From Pyrococcus furiosus DSM 3638 (GTDB lineage: Archaea; Methanobacteriota_B; Thermococci; Thermococcales; Thermococcaceae): DNA of 64,000 nucleotides. Shown here in pieces: positions 16,720 through 25,625 of the stretch (within the stretch, counting starts at the first letter, position 1; each line of letters opens with the position of its first letter). The position numbers and the translations under genes are program-made. The stretch covers positions 739,318 through 803,317 of the forward strand of contig NC_003413.1 of assembly GCF_000007305.1 (NCBI RefSeq), given 5' to 3'. The notes beneath the pieces are model-generated. The model ran no database searches. It was not told where the DNA came from and worked only from the letters and a program-made list of their open reading frames with translations.

Positions 16720-18011
16720 ATCATCTCGCTCTTGAAATCCTTTAGATCCCATAGGAAGAAGCCCTCACCTTTGATGCTCTCCTTGTTCTCGATCTTCTTC
16801 GCTATCAATCCATAACATCTCTTCCACTTTTCCATTCCGATTAACTCACCTTTGTGCTCAAGGTCTTTTAAAATTCTCCTCGCTTCTTTCTCGCTGAGCT
16901 CCTTCCACTTAACCTCAACAAGCAGGGCCTTTCTCTCCTCACCCTTAAGGGCAACGATGTCGATTTCCTCCCCTTTGTGCCACCACCTTCCGACCTTGCT
17001 GGGCTTAATAACTCTCGTTAAGAACTCCCTTGAGACCTTTTCAAATGTCCTTCCGAGGTAAGCGTTAAAATTCTTCCGGAAATCCTCGATTGCGGGCTCG
17101 GGGTTAAGGGACTCTATCTCCTCATAGTGAGGGCTCACGAAACGGTGGTAAAATCTGAAGTACTCATCCTCAATCACGTAAACCCATCTCTTACCCTTTC
17201 TTTCGGTTATTGGGACTTCTCGCTTTATGATTCCAAGATTCGAGAGGACTCTAAGGTAAGAGGGCAAATCCTTTGGCTCTATTCCGGTGTACTGGGCGAT
17301 TTCGTTGAGTCTTGTTTTCCAAAGGGTTATTGCCTCGATTATCTGCATGTACCTGCTCGGATTCCTTAGCTCTTCCAGAAGGAGGAGCCTTGCTTCGTTG
17401 AATAGGAATGCACTCGGGTCGAAGAAGTTGGCTATTATCTCTTCATCGCTTCCAGTTCTGAAGAACTCCATGTACTTGGGAATTCCCCACGTGACGTCAT
17501 AGATCCTTAGAAGCCTTTCAAAGTCCTTTCCAAACCATTCGACCATGTCGAAGAAGCGGAAAGGTTGAACCTTTAGAATCCCACCTGCCCTCCCGTAGAG
17601 GGGACTCTTGTAGCTGGGCACCTCGCGTTCCATCATTCCAACGCTTGAGCCACAGAGGATGAGTGTAACATCAGAATTATCAAGCATCACATCCACTATT
17701 TCCTGGAATTCAGATACTATCCCTTTATCGGCCTCTATTAAGTATGGAAATTCGTCAAGTATGACGATTAATTTTCCCTGTTCTCTTAGAAACTTGAATG
17801 CATCCCTGGAGCTTTCGAATCTTACAGGTGCATTTATAAAGGAGCTTATTTCCTGGGAGAACCCCTCTACGTCCTTTTCATACCTTTTATTCTCCAAAAA
17901 TTTCCTTAAGAGGGCTGTTTTGCCAACTCTTCTCCTCCCATGCACGACAAAAAGCCTTGCTTTCTCTAGAACTTCAAGCTCCCTTTTCCTGTTCACAAAT
18001 TTTCGGATCAT
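16716..18011 (-). CDS. Archaeal AAA ATPase with C-terminal DUF234
   Basis: 431 residues. FVNRKRELEVLE opens the family, Walker A is GRRRVGKTALL near residue 27, Walker B LIVILDEFPYL near 95, and CGSSVGMMEREVPSYKSPLY GRAGG the sensor region. A winged-helix part follows (LNEIAQYTGIEPKDLPSYLR) and then a DUF234 nuclease-like end with DIVALKGEERKALLVEVKWK, whose D...E.K pattern is that of restriction-fold nucleases. The biochemical role is unknown. ATG 18011 (MIRKFVNRKRE) is preferred to 18044 because family members start close to the FVNR motif. It appears intact, unlike its neighbours. Confidence 0.85.
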   Translation of the reverse strand: MIRKFVNRKRELEVLEKARLFVVHGRRRVGKTALLRKFLENKRYEKDVEGFSQEISSFINAPVRFESSRDAFKFLREQGKLIVILDEFPYLIEADKGIVSEFQEIVDVMLDNSDVTLILCGSSVGMMEREVPSYKSPLYGRAGGILKVQPFRFFDMVEWFGKDFERLLRIYDVTWGIPKYMEFFRTGSDEEIIANFFDPSAFLFNEARLLLLEELRNPSRYMQIIEAITLWKTRLNEIAQYTGIEPKDLPSYLRVLSNLGIIKREVPITERKGKRWVYVIEDEYFRFYHRFVSPHYEEIESLNPEPAIEDFRKNFNAYLGRTFEKVSREFLTRVIKPSKVGRWWHKGEEIDIVALKGEERKALLVEVKWKELSEKEARRILKDLEHKGELIGMEKWKRCYGLIAKKIENKESIKGEGFFLWDLKDFKSEMI

Positions 18012-18070
18012 GATTATAATAAACACGATTCGAATATTTAACAAATATGAAAAGGGAGAAGGCTATGCTA

Positions 18071-19417
18071 TTAAAACACTCTCCCAACCCTTAAATACAC
18101 GAATCCTAGCTTTTCAGCCTTCCTGGGATCTAGAATATTCCTTCCATCAACGATTACTCTGTTTCTTACCTGCTTTGCTATCTCTTCCAGGTTTAAGTCC
18201 TTGAACTCCTTGTGGTCGGTAACTATGACTATGGCATCTACATCCTTGAAGTCCTCTTTCCACTCCGCTCCAAAACGTTTCGCATCTTCCTCATTGCATA
18301 GGGGATCGTATGTAAAGACTCTGGCTCCCCATTCCTTGAGCTCCTTTATAACATCTATTGCAGGGCTCTTCGTAAACTCTCTTACACCTCCTCTAAAGGT
18401 TAGTCCTAGGACGAGCACGTTGCTACCTTTCAATGGTTTCCCAACTTCATTCAGCCCTCTTATTGTTAATTCAACAATGTGGTGGGGCATAGAATCGTTT
18501 ATCTCTCTGGCGGTCTTTATCAGTCTGGGATTCGTCTTTTTAGCCAAGCTTATCACGAACCAGGGATAGACTGGGATACAATGCCCCCCAACCCCGGCTC
18601 CTGGCATGTGTAGATGGCAATAAGGCTGAGTGTTGGCTGCGTTGAATATTTCTAAGGCGTCTAACCCATGTTCTTCGCACCACAATGCAAGTTCATTAGC
18701 CAATGCTATGTTGACGTCCCTGTATACTCCTTCGAACACCTTCACCGCTTCTGCGGCCTTTATAGAGCTCATTGGAATGACTCCCTTTCTGTTTATCGTC
18801 TCGTATAATCCGATAACTGCCTCTAACGTTCTCTCATCGCTCGCTCCAACTATCTTAGGATACTGGCCTGTAATGTCCCTAATCGCGGTTCCGGTCATTG
18901 TCCTCTCTGGAGCGTGGGCTAATCCGAACTCACCAAGCTTTAGACCAGACTTCTCAAGTATCGGAATAAGGCTCTCCGTGGTTCCTGGGGGCATAGTTGC
19001 TTCAGTTATTACTATATCGCCTTTTTCCAAGCCCTTTGCAATCTTATTGGCAACATCGTAGACGGGTTCAAGCTTCAGGTTTCCCCTATCATCGGCCAAC
19101 GTTGGAACCAATATTATCATGACGTCGGCACTCTTTGCGGCCCAAACACCGTCAGTCGTGGCCCTTAATCTTCCCTCTTCAACGTTCCTCCTAACAAGCT
19201 CATCCAACCCAGGTTCCTCTTTAACGTGGTTTTCACCCTTGTTTACCATCTCAACAACTCTCTCGTTTATGTCGACGCCGATGACGTTAGCTCCATGGTC
19301 GGCGAAGACTGCAGCTAGGGGAAGCCCCATCTTACCTAGTCCATAAACCGCTATCGTCACCTTCCCATCCCTTAAGGCCTGTTTAACCTCTTCCCTACTT
19401 AATCCCAGGAGCTTCAA
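18071..19417 (-). CDS. Nucleotide-sugar dehydrogenase (WbpA/WecC type)
   Basis: 448 residues. The NAD-binding VYGLGKMGLPLAAVFADHG lies near 24-42, then EATMPPGTTE, and the catalytic Cys in GVGGHCIPVYPW near 279. It converts a UDP-N-acetylhexosamine to the uronic acid. In context with the next three genes (oxidoreductase, aminotransferase, acetyltransferase) the likely substrate is UDP-GlcNAc, giving UDP-GlcNAcA for a WbpA-B-E-D route. The start is TTG 19417, with GGTGG six bases upstream, immediately after the stop of the upstream gene; it is the last gene of the leftward operon. Confidence 0.85.
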   Translation of the reverse strand: MKLLGLSREEVKQALRDGKVTIAVYGLGKMGLPLAAVFADHGANVIGVDINERVVEMVNKGENHVKEEPGLDELVRRNVEEGRLRATTDGVWAAKSADVMIILVPTLADDRGNLKLEPVYDVANKIAKGLEKGDIVITEATMPPGTTESLIPILEKSGLKLGEFGLAHAPERTMTGTAIRDITGQYPKIVGASDERTLEAVIGLYETINRKGVIPMSSIKAAEAVKVFEGVYRDVNIALANELALWCEEHGLDALEIFNAANTQPYCHLHMPGAGVGGHCIPVYPWFVISLAKKTNPRLIKTAREINDSMPHHIVELTIRGLNEVGKPLKGSNVLVLGLTFRGGVREFTKSPAIDVIKELKEWGARVFTYDPLCNEEDAKRFGAEWKEDFKDVDAIVIVTDHKEFKDLNLEEIAKQVRNRVIVDGRNILDPRKAEKLGFVYLRVGRVF

Positions 19418-20368
19418 TTATTCCACCTCCAAGACCTCATCTCTTTTTGAGCTCTCCAAAGCCTTCAGGGCAACCTTAAGAACGTGCAATCCATCTTCAC
19501 CAGATATCAAGGGTTCCTTGTTTTCCTTGATGCACTCTATGAAGTGCTCGATCTCGTTCTTTAAGGGTTCCCTTCTCTCGATCTTCGCTATTTTCTCCCA
19601 TTCATCGTTGTATATTACGAGCTTCTGCTGGATGTAGTCTAGGTACGCTATCCCCTCCGTTCCAACGGCCGTCAACGTTCTCGTCTTATGTGGAGTTAAC
19701 CAGTTCGTCTCTATTATCCCACTCTTTCCGTTTGAAAAACCGAGCATTATGAGCGCGTGATCTTCCACTCCAGCAGGATGCTTCACGTTTCCAGCCCTGG
19801 CGTATACCTTCCTAACCCTATCATTGAAGAGGTAACTTATTACATCTATATCGTGAACCCCCAAATCTATTATTATCCCAACATCCCTGATCCTAATTGC
19901 CATTGGGCCCACTCTCTTAGCACTAATGGAGATAACTTCTCCTAGGAGGCCCTTCTCTATGCTCTCCTTGAGCTTGATGACGGCTGGATTGAACCTCTCT
20001 ATGTGGCCAACCATTAGAATAACTTTATTCTCTTTTGCTACCCTAATCATTTCCCTAGCGCTCTCGATGCTCTCAGCTATCGGCTTCTCTACCAGGACGT
20101 TTATTCCCCTCTCCATGAATTCTATGGCCACCTGCTTGTGGAGGGACGTTGGAACCGCTATACTAACGGCATCTAGATCCTCCTTTGCGAGCTCCTTGTA
20201 GTCAGCGTACGGGATTGTGTTGAACTTCTTTGCAACCTCTCTAGCCCTTTCAAAGTTCACATCAGCAACTCCCACGAGCTCTACTTTCCCCTCTCTGGCC
20301 AATTCAGAGTAGACCCTTGCGTGATGAAACCCCATGTTTCCAACGCCTACAACGCCCACCCTGAGCAT
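19418..20368 (-). CDS. Gfo/Idh/MocA-family oxidoreductase (WbpB-like)
   Basis: 316 residues from ATG 20368. The NAD-binding GVVGVGNMGFHHARVYSE opens the protein and VEKPIAESIESAREMI near 100 carries the family's EKP motif; LGVHDIDVISYLF supplies the active-site His region. By neighbourhood it is probably the UDP-GlcNAcA 3-dehydrogenase that makes the 3-keto sugar for the adjacent aminotransferase. ATG 20368 has GGGTGA upstream; a GTG at 20377 overlapping the aminotransferase stop is the alternative. Confidence 0.83.
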   Translation of the reverse strand: MLRVGVVGVGNMGFHHARVYSELAREGKVELVGVADVNFERAREVAKKFNTIPYADYKELAKEDLDAVSIAVPTSLHKQVAIEFMERGINVLVEKPIAESIESAREMIRVAKENKVILMVGHIERFNPAVIKLKESIEKGLLGEVISISAKRVGPMAIRIRDVGIIIDLGVHDIDVISYLFNDRVRKVYARAGNVKHPAGVEDHALIMLGFSNGKSGIIETNWLTPHKTRTLTAVGTEGIAYLDYIQQKLVIYNDEWEKIAKIERREPLKNEIEHFIECIKENKEPLISGEDGLHVLKVALKALESSKRDEVLEVE

Positions 20369-20373
20369 TAGGA

Positions 20374-21468
20374 TCACCCAAGCTCTTCAAGCGTCCTAAT
20401 TATGTAATTTATGTCCTCCTTACTGACAGCTGGATGCACTGGCAAGCTTAGAACTCTCTTGCTGGCCTCTATCGCATTGGGACAGCAATCCTTGGAGTAG
20501 CCGAGCCTTTGGTAGAGGGGCTGGTGGTGAACTGGCATGGGATAGTGCACGGCAGTTCCTATTCCTTTTTCCATTAACTTTTCCCTGAGCTCATCTCTCG
20601 TTAATGGAAAATCGTCTTCAACCCTTATAACATACTGGTGAAAGACGTGCTTAACCCTCTTATCAACGTAAGGCGGCGTCAACCCCTTAATCCTCTTTAT
20701 TCCCTTTGTTAATAGTTCCGCGTTTTCAATTCTAATCTCGTTCCATTTGTCAAGCTTTCTGAGCTGGACTCTTCCGAGCGCTGCGGCGATATTGGTCATT
20801 CTAAGGTTGTAGCCGAGCTCCTCATGAAGGTATTTCTCTGTCTGCCCATGGTTCCTTATGAGCCTAGCTCTACGAGCGAGTTCATCGTCGTTAGTTAGAA
20901 CCATTCCACCCTCTCCGGTTGTCATGTTCTTCGTTGGATAAAAGCTGAAGGCGGCTATGTCTCCGAAGGTTCCAACCTTCTGACCTTCAAACTCAGCTCC
21001 GTGAGCTTGTGCGCAGTCCTCGATGAGATATAGTTTGTAGTCCTCAGCTATTTCCTTAAAGGCCTTCATGTCTGCAGGTTGTCCGTAGAGGTGAACAACG
21101 ATTATAGCTTTTGTCTTCTCGTTTATCTTTTCGAGAACCTCGTCCGGATCGAGGTTGTACGTCTTGGGATCTATATCTGCAAAAACCGGTTTGGCTCCCT
21201 GGAAAAGAATAGCATTTGCTGAAGCTATGAACGTGAAGGGAGTTGTTATAATTTCATCTCCTGGCTTTATCTTCAGTGCTTTTAAAGCTATATCCAAAGC
21301 TGCCGTTCCATTCACCACCGCAATTCCGTGTTTTACTCCTATGTAGCTGGCAAATTCCCTTTCGAAGGCTTCTACTTCCTTTCCATGGGCGAGCATCCCG
21401 CTCTTTAGGACTTCAATTACGGCATTAATCTCCTCTTCTCCGATTAAGGGCTTTGCAATTGGAATCAT
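20374..21468 (-). CDS. DegT/DnrJ/EryC1 sugar aminotransferase (WbpE-like)
   Basis: 364 residues. The PLP-dependent fold is clear: GTAALDIALKALKIKPGDEI, IEDCAQAHGAEFEGQKVG and the Schiff-base lysine in FSFYPTKNMTTGEGGM near residue 185. The C-terminal AVHYPMPVHHQPLYQRLGY is typical. The probable reaction is glutamate-dependent amination of a 3-keto UDP-sugar to UDP-GlcNAc(3N)A. It overlaps or abuts the oxidoreductase downstream and follows the acetyltransferase by about 9 bp, so the four genes form one operon. Confidence 0.87.
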   Translation of the reverse strand: MIPIAKPLIGEEEINAVIEVLKSGMLAHGKEVEAFEREFASYIGVKHGIAVVNGTAALDIALKALKIKPGDEIITTPFTFIASANAILFQGAKPVFADIDPKTYNLDPDEVLEKINEKTKAIIVVHLYGQPADMKAFKEIAEDYKLYLIEDCAQAHGAEFEGQKVGTFGDIAAFSFYPTKNMTTGEGGMVLTNDDELARRARLIRNHGQTEKYLHEELGYNLRMTNIAAALGRVQLRKLDKWNEIRIENAELLTKGIKRIKGLTPPYVDKRVKHVFHQYVIRVEDDFPLTRDELREKLMEKGIGTAVHYPMPVHHQPLYQRLGYSKDCCPNAIEASKRVLSLPVHPAVSKEDINYIIRTLEELG

Positions 21469-21477
21469 TTAGGACAC

Positions 21478-22098
21478 CTATAGGTCTTTTTCTCTTAGAT
21501 ACCTTTGATAATCCTCTTTTTTAATCTTGACTTCCCTTCCACAGTGAGAACACTTAAAGATGACGTGCTCTTCATCTTCTCCAACTATCTTTTCCAGCTT
21601 CCTCCCGCAATAGCAAACGAAGCCCTTCAATCTTGCTGGGTTTCCATATACTAGTCCAAATGGGGGCACATCTTTGGTGACGACGGCTCCAGCTCCGACC
21701 ATCGCGTACTCCCCTATCGTCACTCCACAAACGATGGTTGCGTTTGCCCCTATGCTTGCCCCCTTCTTAACCAAAGTTGGAACTACTTCCCAATCCTCGT
21801 TAAAGGATCTTGGATACAGGTCGTTTGTGAAGGTCATATGCGGTCCTAGGAAAACATCATCCTCTATCTTTACTCCACGGTATACGCTAACCCCATTTTG
21901 TATCTTCACGTTGTCTCCAATTTCGACGCTAACGTCAATGTAAACGTCCTTCCCGATGTTGCAGTTCTTTCCGATCTTTGCTCCTTTCCTAATATGGGCG
22001 AAGTGCCAAATCCTCGTTCCTTCTCCTATTTCGGCTCCCTCCTCTACGACCGCGGTTGGATGAACAAAGTACTTTTTAGATCCATTACTCATAGTCAA
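21478..22098 (-). CDS. Hexapeptide N-acetyltransferase with C-terminal zinc ribbon (WbpD-like)
   Basis: 206 residues. A left-handed beta-helix of hexapeptide repeats ([20 protein letters not shown], through [20 protein letters not shown], about 20-165) matches UDP-2-acetamido-3-amino-glucuronate N-acetyltransferases. The unusual part is the tail, VCYCGRKL...[10 protein letters not shown] (about 170-195), a four-Cys zinc-ribbon-like module not needed for catalysis in bacterial WbpD. It is the first gene of the wbp-like operon. The AT-rich TTTAATAAAAAAATTATGG upstream is a plausible promoter. Confidence 0.85.
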   Translation of the reverse strand: MTMSNGSKKYFVHPTAVVEEGAEIGEGTRIWHFAHIRKGAKIGKNCNIGKDVYIDVSVEIGDNVKIQNGVSVYRGVKIEDDVFLGPHMTFTNDLYPRSFNEDWEVVPTLVKKGASIGANATIVCGVTIGEYAMVGAGAVVTKDVPPFGLVYGNPARLKGFVCYCGRKLEKIVGEDEEHVIFKCSHCGREVKIKKEDYQRYLREKDL

Positions 22099-22161
22099 GC
22101 ACCGGAAAAATAATGTCAGATATTTAATAAAAAAATTATGGATACTTTTTAGAATCTAACT

Positions 22162-23058
22162 TCAATAGTTAGCATGTAATATGTTTTTAACATATTCTAA
22201 GAAACGTGAGTCAAGTGTGAGTTCGATGACCTTTTTATAGCTATCTATATTGAGGGGCGAAATTGTAATTGACTGTGCCAGGTATTTTACTCCCTTCTCT
22301 ATATTTCCACCTAAAATTGAAAGTAGCCCCATTTGAGTTAAATGCATGCTTAATATTTTTGGGTTATTGGCAATATCCTTATGCTTACTAATAAATATCT
22401 CTCGCCCGGGTATATACTTCTCGTTAATGTTAAATGATATCTGATGCCCGTGAACGTAATATTTTGCAACTATATAATCAAAATAATAATAGCGAGCTAT
22501 TCTGACCCACATGTCCCAGTCTTGGGAGCTAGGTAACTTTGGGTCAAAAAGGCCTGCTTTCTTAAAGCACTCTCTTCTAATAAGAACCGTTGGACTTCCT
22601 ATGAAATTTTCTTTTAGGAGTTCGCCATATACATTTCCCCTAAACCTTGGAAGCCTCTTTCCAATTATCCTCTCGTTTTGTTGGGAAACATAATAGAAGC
22701 CTCCATATACAACCCCAAATTTCTTCTCAAGTTCATTGAATTTCTTAACTTGAACTTCTAGCTTCCGCGGAAGCCATTCGTCATCATCGTCAAGTAAGGC
22801 TATGAACTTACCTCGAGCCTTTTTGATGCCAATATTCCTGGCTGTAGGAGCCCCGGAATTCTTCTCAAGTCGAATATATCTAATCCGGCTATCCTTAATG
22901 CTTTCAATTATGTTGGGTGTATTATCAGAGGAAGCATCGTCAACAACTATTATCTCAAAGTCCTCAAATGTCTGATTTAATACACTAATTATGGCTCTCT
23001 TTAGTAGCTTCGCTCTGTTGTGGGTTGGTATTATAACGGATACTGTAGGTCTACTCAT
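22162..23058 (-). CDS. Family 2 glycosyltransferase
   Basis: 298 residues. SVIIPTHNRAKLLKRAIISV at the N-terminus, VVDDASSDNT near 38 and the DXD region LLDDDDEWLPRKLE near 90 define a GT-A fold inverting glycosyltransferase; SQDWDMWVRIARYY is the acceptor-side motif. There are no membrane segments, so it is cytosolic or peripheral, using a nucleotide sugar to extend a lipid-linked glycan. Its start overlaps the end of galU by 8 bp, so it is coupled to that gene. Confidence 0.87.
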   Translation of the reverse strand: MSRPTVSVIIPTHNRAKLLKRAIISVLNQTFEDFEIIVVDDASSDNTPNIIESIKDSRIRYIRLEKNSGAPTARNIGIKKARGKFIALLDDDDEWLPRKLEVQVKKFNELEKKFGVVYGGFYYVSQQNERIIGKRLPRFRGNVYGELLKENFIGSPTVLIRRECFKKAGLFDPKLPSSQDWDMWVRIARYYYFDYIVAKYYVHGHQISFNINEKYIPGREIFISKHKDIANNPKILSMHLTQMGLLSILGGNIEKGVKYLAQSITISPLNIDSYKKVIELTLDSRFLEYVKNILHANY

Positions 23059-23935
23059 CTTGAACCTCCTGGAGAATGTTTTTTATAAACAAGATAACTC
23101 CCTCTCTTAGATCATCTCGAAGTAAACTGAGTTCAATGTTCGCTTTGATAAAGCCAATGCGTGTTCCGATATCATATCTTCTCCCCGAAATTACTTTTGC
23201 AAGCATCTCATATTCGTTTAACATTGCTCTTAATGCATCCGTGAGCTGAATCTCCCCTCCTTTTCCTGGGGGAGTTTCTTTAAGGAAATCAAAGATTTCA
23301 GGAATTAGTACGTATCTTCCTATTATTGCCATGTTGCTTGGTGCTTCGTCTGGGGATGGTTTCTCTACCATATCTGTTATCGTGTAAAGCTGTTCATCGA
23401 TTTTTTGTCCATTTATTATCCCGTATCTGCTGACTAGCTCCCATGGTACTTTCTCAACACCGATTACGGATGTATTCTTTCGCTCTGCAACTTCCATTAG
23501 TTGTTTGATTGCTGGTTTTTTGCTGATTATGATGTCGTCTCCTAGTAGGACTGCGAAGGGTTCTCCGTTTACGTGTTTTTCCGCGTGTAGTATTGCATCT
23601 CCCAATCCTAGGGGTTTTTTCTGCCTCACGTAGTAGATGTCCACCATCTCTCCAATCTCTTCCACCTGCTTCAGTTCCTCAAACTTACCCCTCTCTCTAA
23701 GGTAGTATTCTAACTCAAAACTCCTGTCAAAATAATCCTCAATCGCCCTCTTTCCCTTTCCAGTGATAATCAAGATGTCCTCGATTCCGGCTTTAATGGC
23801 CTCTTCAACAACATAGTGAATGGCCGGCCTGTCAACTATTGGTAGCATTTCCTTTGGCATCGACTTGGTTATCGGAAGCATTCTTGTTCCCAAGCCAGCA
23901 GCTGGAATCACGGCCTTCCTAACCTTCACCAGCAC
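23051..23935 (-). CDS. galU: UTP-glucose-1-phosphate uridylyltransferase
   Basis: 294 residues. The nucleotidyltransferase signature AVIPAAGLGTRMLPITKSMP KEMLPIVDRP opens the protein; GLGDAILHAEKHVNGEPF and LLGDDII follow, with VEKPSPDEAPSNMAIIGRY and GKGGEIQLTDA later, all GalU hallmarks. It makes UDP-glucose, the substrate of the dehydrogenase upstream. The start is GTG 23935, inside the last codons of the dehydrogenase, or the GTG at 23929 after GGGGGTG. The natural upstream promoter of this operon has been lost with the 5' end of the dehydrogenase. Confidence 0.9.
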   Translation of the reverse strand: MLVKVRKAVIPAAGLGTRMLPITKSMPKEMLPIVDRPAIHYVVEEAIKAGIEDILIITGKGKRAIEDYFDRSFELEYYLRERGKFEELKQVEEIGEMVDIYYVRQKKPLGLGDAILHAEKHVNGEPFAVLLGDDIIISKKPAIKQLMEVAERKNTSVIGVEKVPWELVSRYGIINGQKIDEQLYTITDMVEKPSPDEAPSNMAIIGRYVLIPEIFDFLKETPPGKGGEIQLTDALRAMLNEYEMLAKVISGRRYDIGTRIGFIKANIELSLLRDDLREGVILFIKNILQEVQDE

Positions 23936-25158
23936 ACCCCCTCATAAATTCTTGCAGTCCTCTCAGCGGCTTTAATCCTCCTACCGTCGATCACTATCTT
24001 CCCAGAGTAATCTAACTCCTCAAAGTCGGGCCATTCCGTGACTATGAGGATGATTTCAGTCGATTTCAACACGTCCTCTGGGGAGGTTGCGTATTCTATA
24101 CCTCCACTAACGTCTGGGTAGAAACGCTTGAAGTTTTCCATCGCCTTAGGATCGTAAGCTATTACGGAGGCCCCCTCCTCTAAGAGTTTTTTGATAATTA
24201 TGTAAGCCCTAGTTTCACGGACATCATCTGTGTTTGGCTTGAATGCTAATCCTAAAACCCCAATTTTTCTGCCTTTTAATTCTGGGATGTGTTTTTTCAG
24301 GAGTTCGATCATTTTTAATGGTTGTCTCTCATTAACTTCTATGACGGCCTTTAGTATTAGTGGATTCTCTCCGATTTCTTCGGCTTTTTTGATTAGTGCT
24401 TTTACGTCTTTTGGAAAGCATGAGCCCCCGAAGCCTATTCCGGTTTTGAAGAAGTGGGGGCTTATCCTGTGGTCTAAGCCCACGCCTTCGAAGACTTTCC
24501 ATGAGTCGATGCCGAGCTTTTTGCAGATGTTTCCTATCTCGTTGGCGAAGCTTATTTTTGTCGCTAGGAAGGCGTTTGAGGCGTATTTTATCATCTCTGC
24601 GGTTTTTATATCAACGATGAGTTTTGGGGCGTTTATTGGTTCGTAGAGTTCTTCTAGGATTTTCTTAGTTTTCTCATCCTGAACGCCGAGTACTATTCTG
24701 TCTGGGTTTAGGAAGTCTTTCAATGCTACTCCTTCTCTTAGGAATTCGGGGTTCATTGCTAGGCCAAAGTCCTTGAAGGCTTTTTTTCCTGAATGCTTTT
24801 CTAGTATTGGCTTTACGACTTCTTCGGTAGTCCCTGGGAGGACTGTGCTCTTGACTACAACTACGTGATAGTCTTCTTTGTCTCTTAGTGCTTTTCCAAT
24901 GGATTTTGCTGCCTGCTTTACGTGGGTTAAGTCTATTGAGCCGTCTGGCTTGGAGGGGGTTCCGACGGTTATGAATGTTATGTCAGAGTTTAAAATTGCC
25001 CATCGGTAATCGTTGGTTGCATGGTACTTTCCCTTGAGTTCTTGCATGAGTTCTTCTAGGCCTTCCTCGTAAATTGGAGGTTGTGCATTATTTATCATCT
25101 TTATCTTTCTCTCGTCAATGTCTACGAAAATGACTTTGTTTCCCAACTTGACAAAGCC
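23926..25158 (-). pseudogene. UDP-glucose 6-dehydrogenase lacking its N-terminal NAD motif
   Basis: The product is colinear with the family from GFVKLGNKVIFVDIDERKIK onward: VKSTVLPGTTEEVVKP, NPEFLREGVAL, the catalytic Cys in GFGGSCFPKDVKAL, FKPNTDDVRE. Family members begin about 15 residues earlier with the Rossmann GxGxxG turn (ISVIGSGYVGLV). Here that segment is absent: left of codon GF the DNA is AGTAGCCA and the HEPN 3' end, on the other strand. An open frame can be started at TTG 25167, but it lacks the dinucleotide-binding loop, so activity is unlikely. Confidence 0.85.
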
Positions 25159-25240
25159 AGTAGCCAAGGAGTTAATTTCATATGCTGAGGCGATAATTAA
25201 GTTTGTCGAGGCCTTAAAAAATGAGCTTGGAAAAACTTAA
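25159..25240 (+). pseudogene. HEPN-domain protein, 3' part
   Basis: From AGTAGCCA the plus strand reads KELISYAEAIIKFVEALKNE LGKT and a stop at 25238-25240. It completes the HEPN gene on 13735-14073 (minus): joining at the shared AGTAGCCA gives EEVA-KELISYAEAI in one frame. The end overlaps the MNT start by 20 bp, the usual tight HEPN-MNT layout. Confidence 0.85.
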
Positions 25241-25619
25241 AAGGTTCGTCGATAGGATAGTGGCATATTTAGAAGGGGATGCCACCGTAATCCTCTTTGG
25301 ATCTTATGCTAGGGGAGACTACAACTTGGCAAGTGATTTCGATCTTGTGGTAATATCCGACAATATAAAGGGAAATCCCCTGGAGAGAACTCGGGAGCTT
25401 TACATGTTAAACGAGGAGCTTTTACCTGTGGATATCATTGCATACACTAGAGAAGAATTTCTAAAAGCTTTAGAGAATCTTTCTCCCTCAGCCCTGGATG
25501 CCATAACCGAGGGAAAAGTTCTCTATGATAGCGGGTTTTACAAAATAGCAAAGAAAAAGTTTGAAGAGCTCAAAAAGAAAGGCCTAAAAAAGAAAAGGTA
25601 TTGGATGATTAACCCATAG
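25221..25619 (+). CDS. MNT-type nucleotidyltransferase (antitoxin of a HEPN-MNT pair)
   Basis: 132 residues. The minimal nucleotidyltransferase motif GSYARGDYNLASDFDLVV (G-S...DxD, near residue 27-45) and the third acidic residue in LLPVDIIAY near 75 are all present, so the active site looks intact. Such MNT proteins AMPylate or otherwise neutralise their HEPN RNase partner. The start overlaps the remaining 3' end of the HEPN gene. The lysine-rich tail (KKKFEELKKKGLKKKRYW) is longer than minimal. With the HEPN gene split and its promoter carried off, this gene is left without its own upstream region. Confidence 0.85.
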   Translation: MSLEKLKRFVDRIVAYLEGDATVILFGSYARGDYNLASDFDLVVISDNIKGNPLERTRELYMLNEELLPVDIIAYTREEFLKALENLSPSALDAITEGKVLYDSGFYKIAKKKFEELKKKGLKKKRYWMINP

Positions 25620-25625
25620 GAGAAA

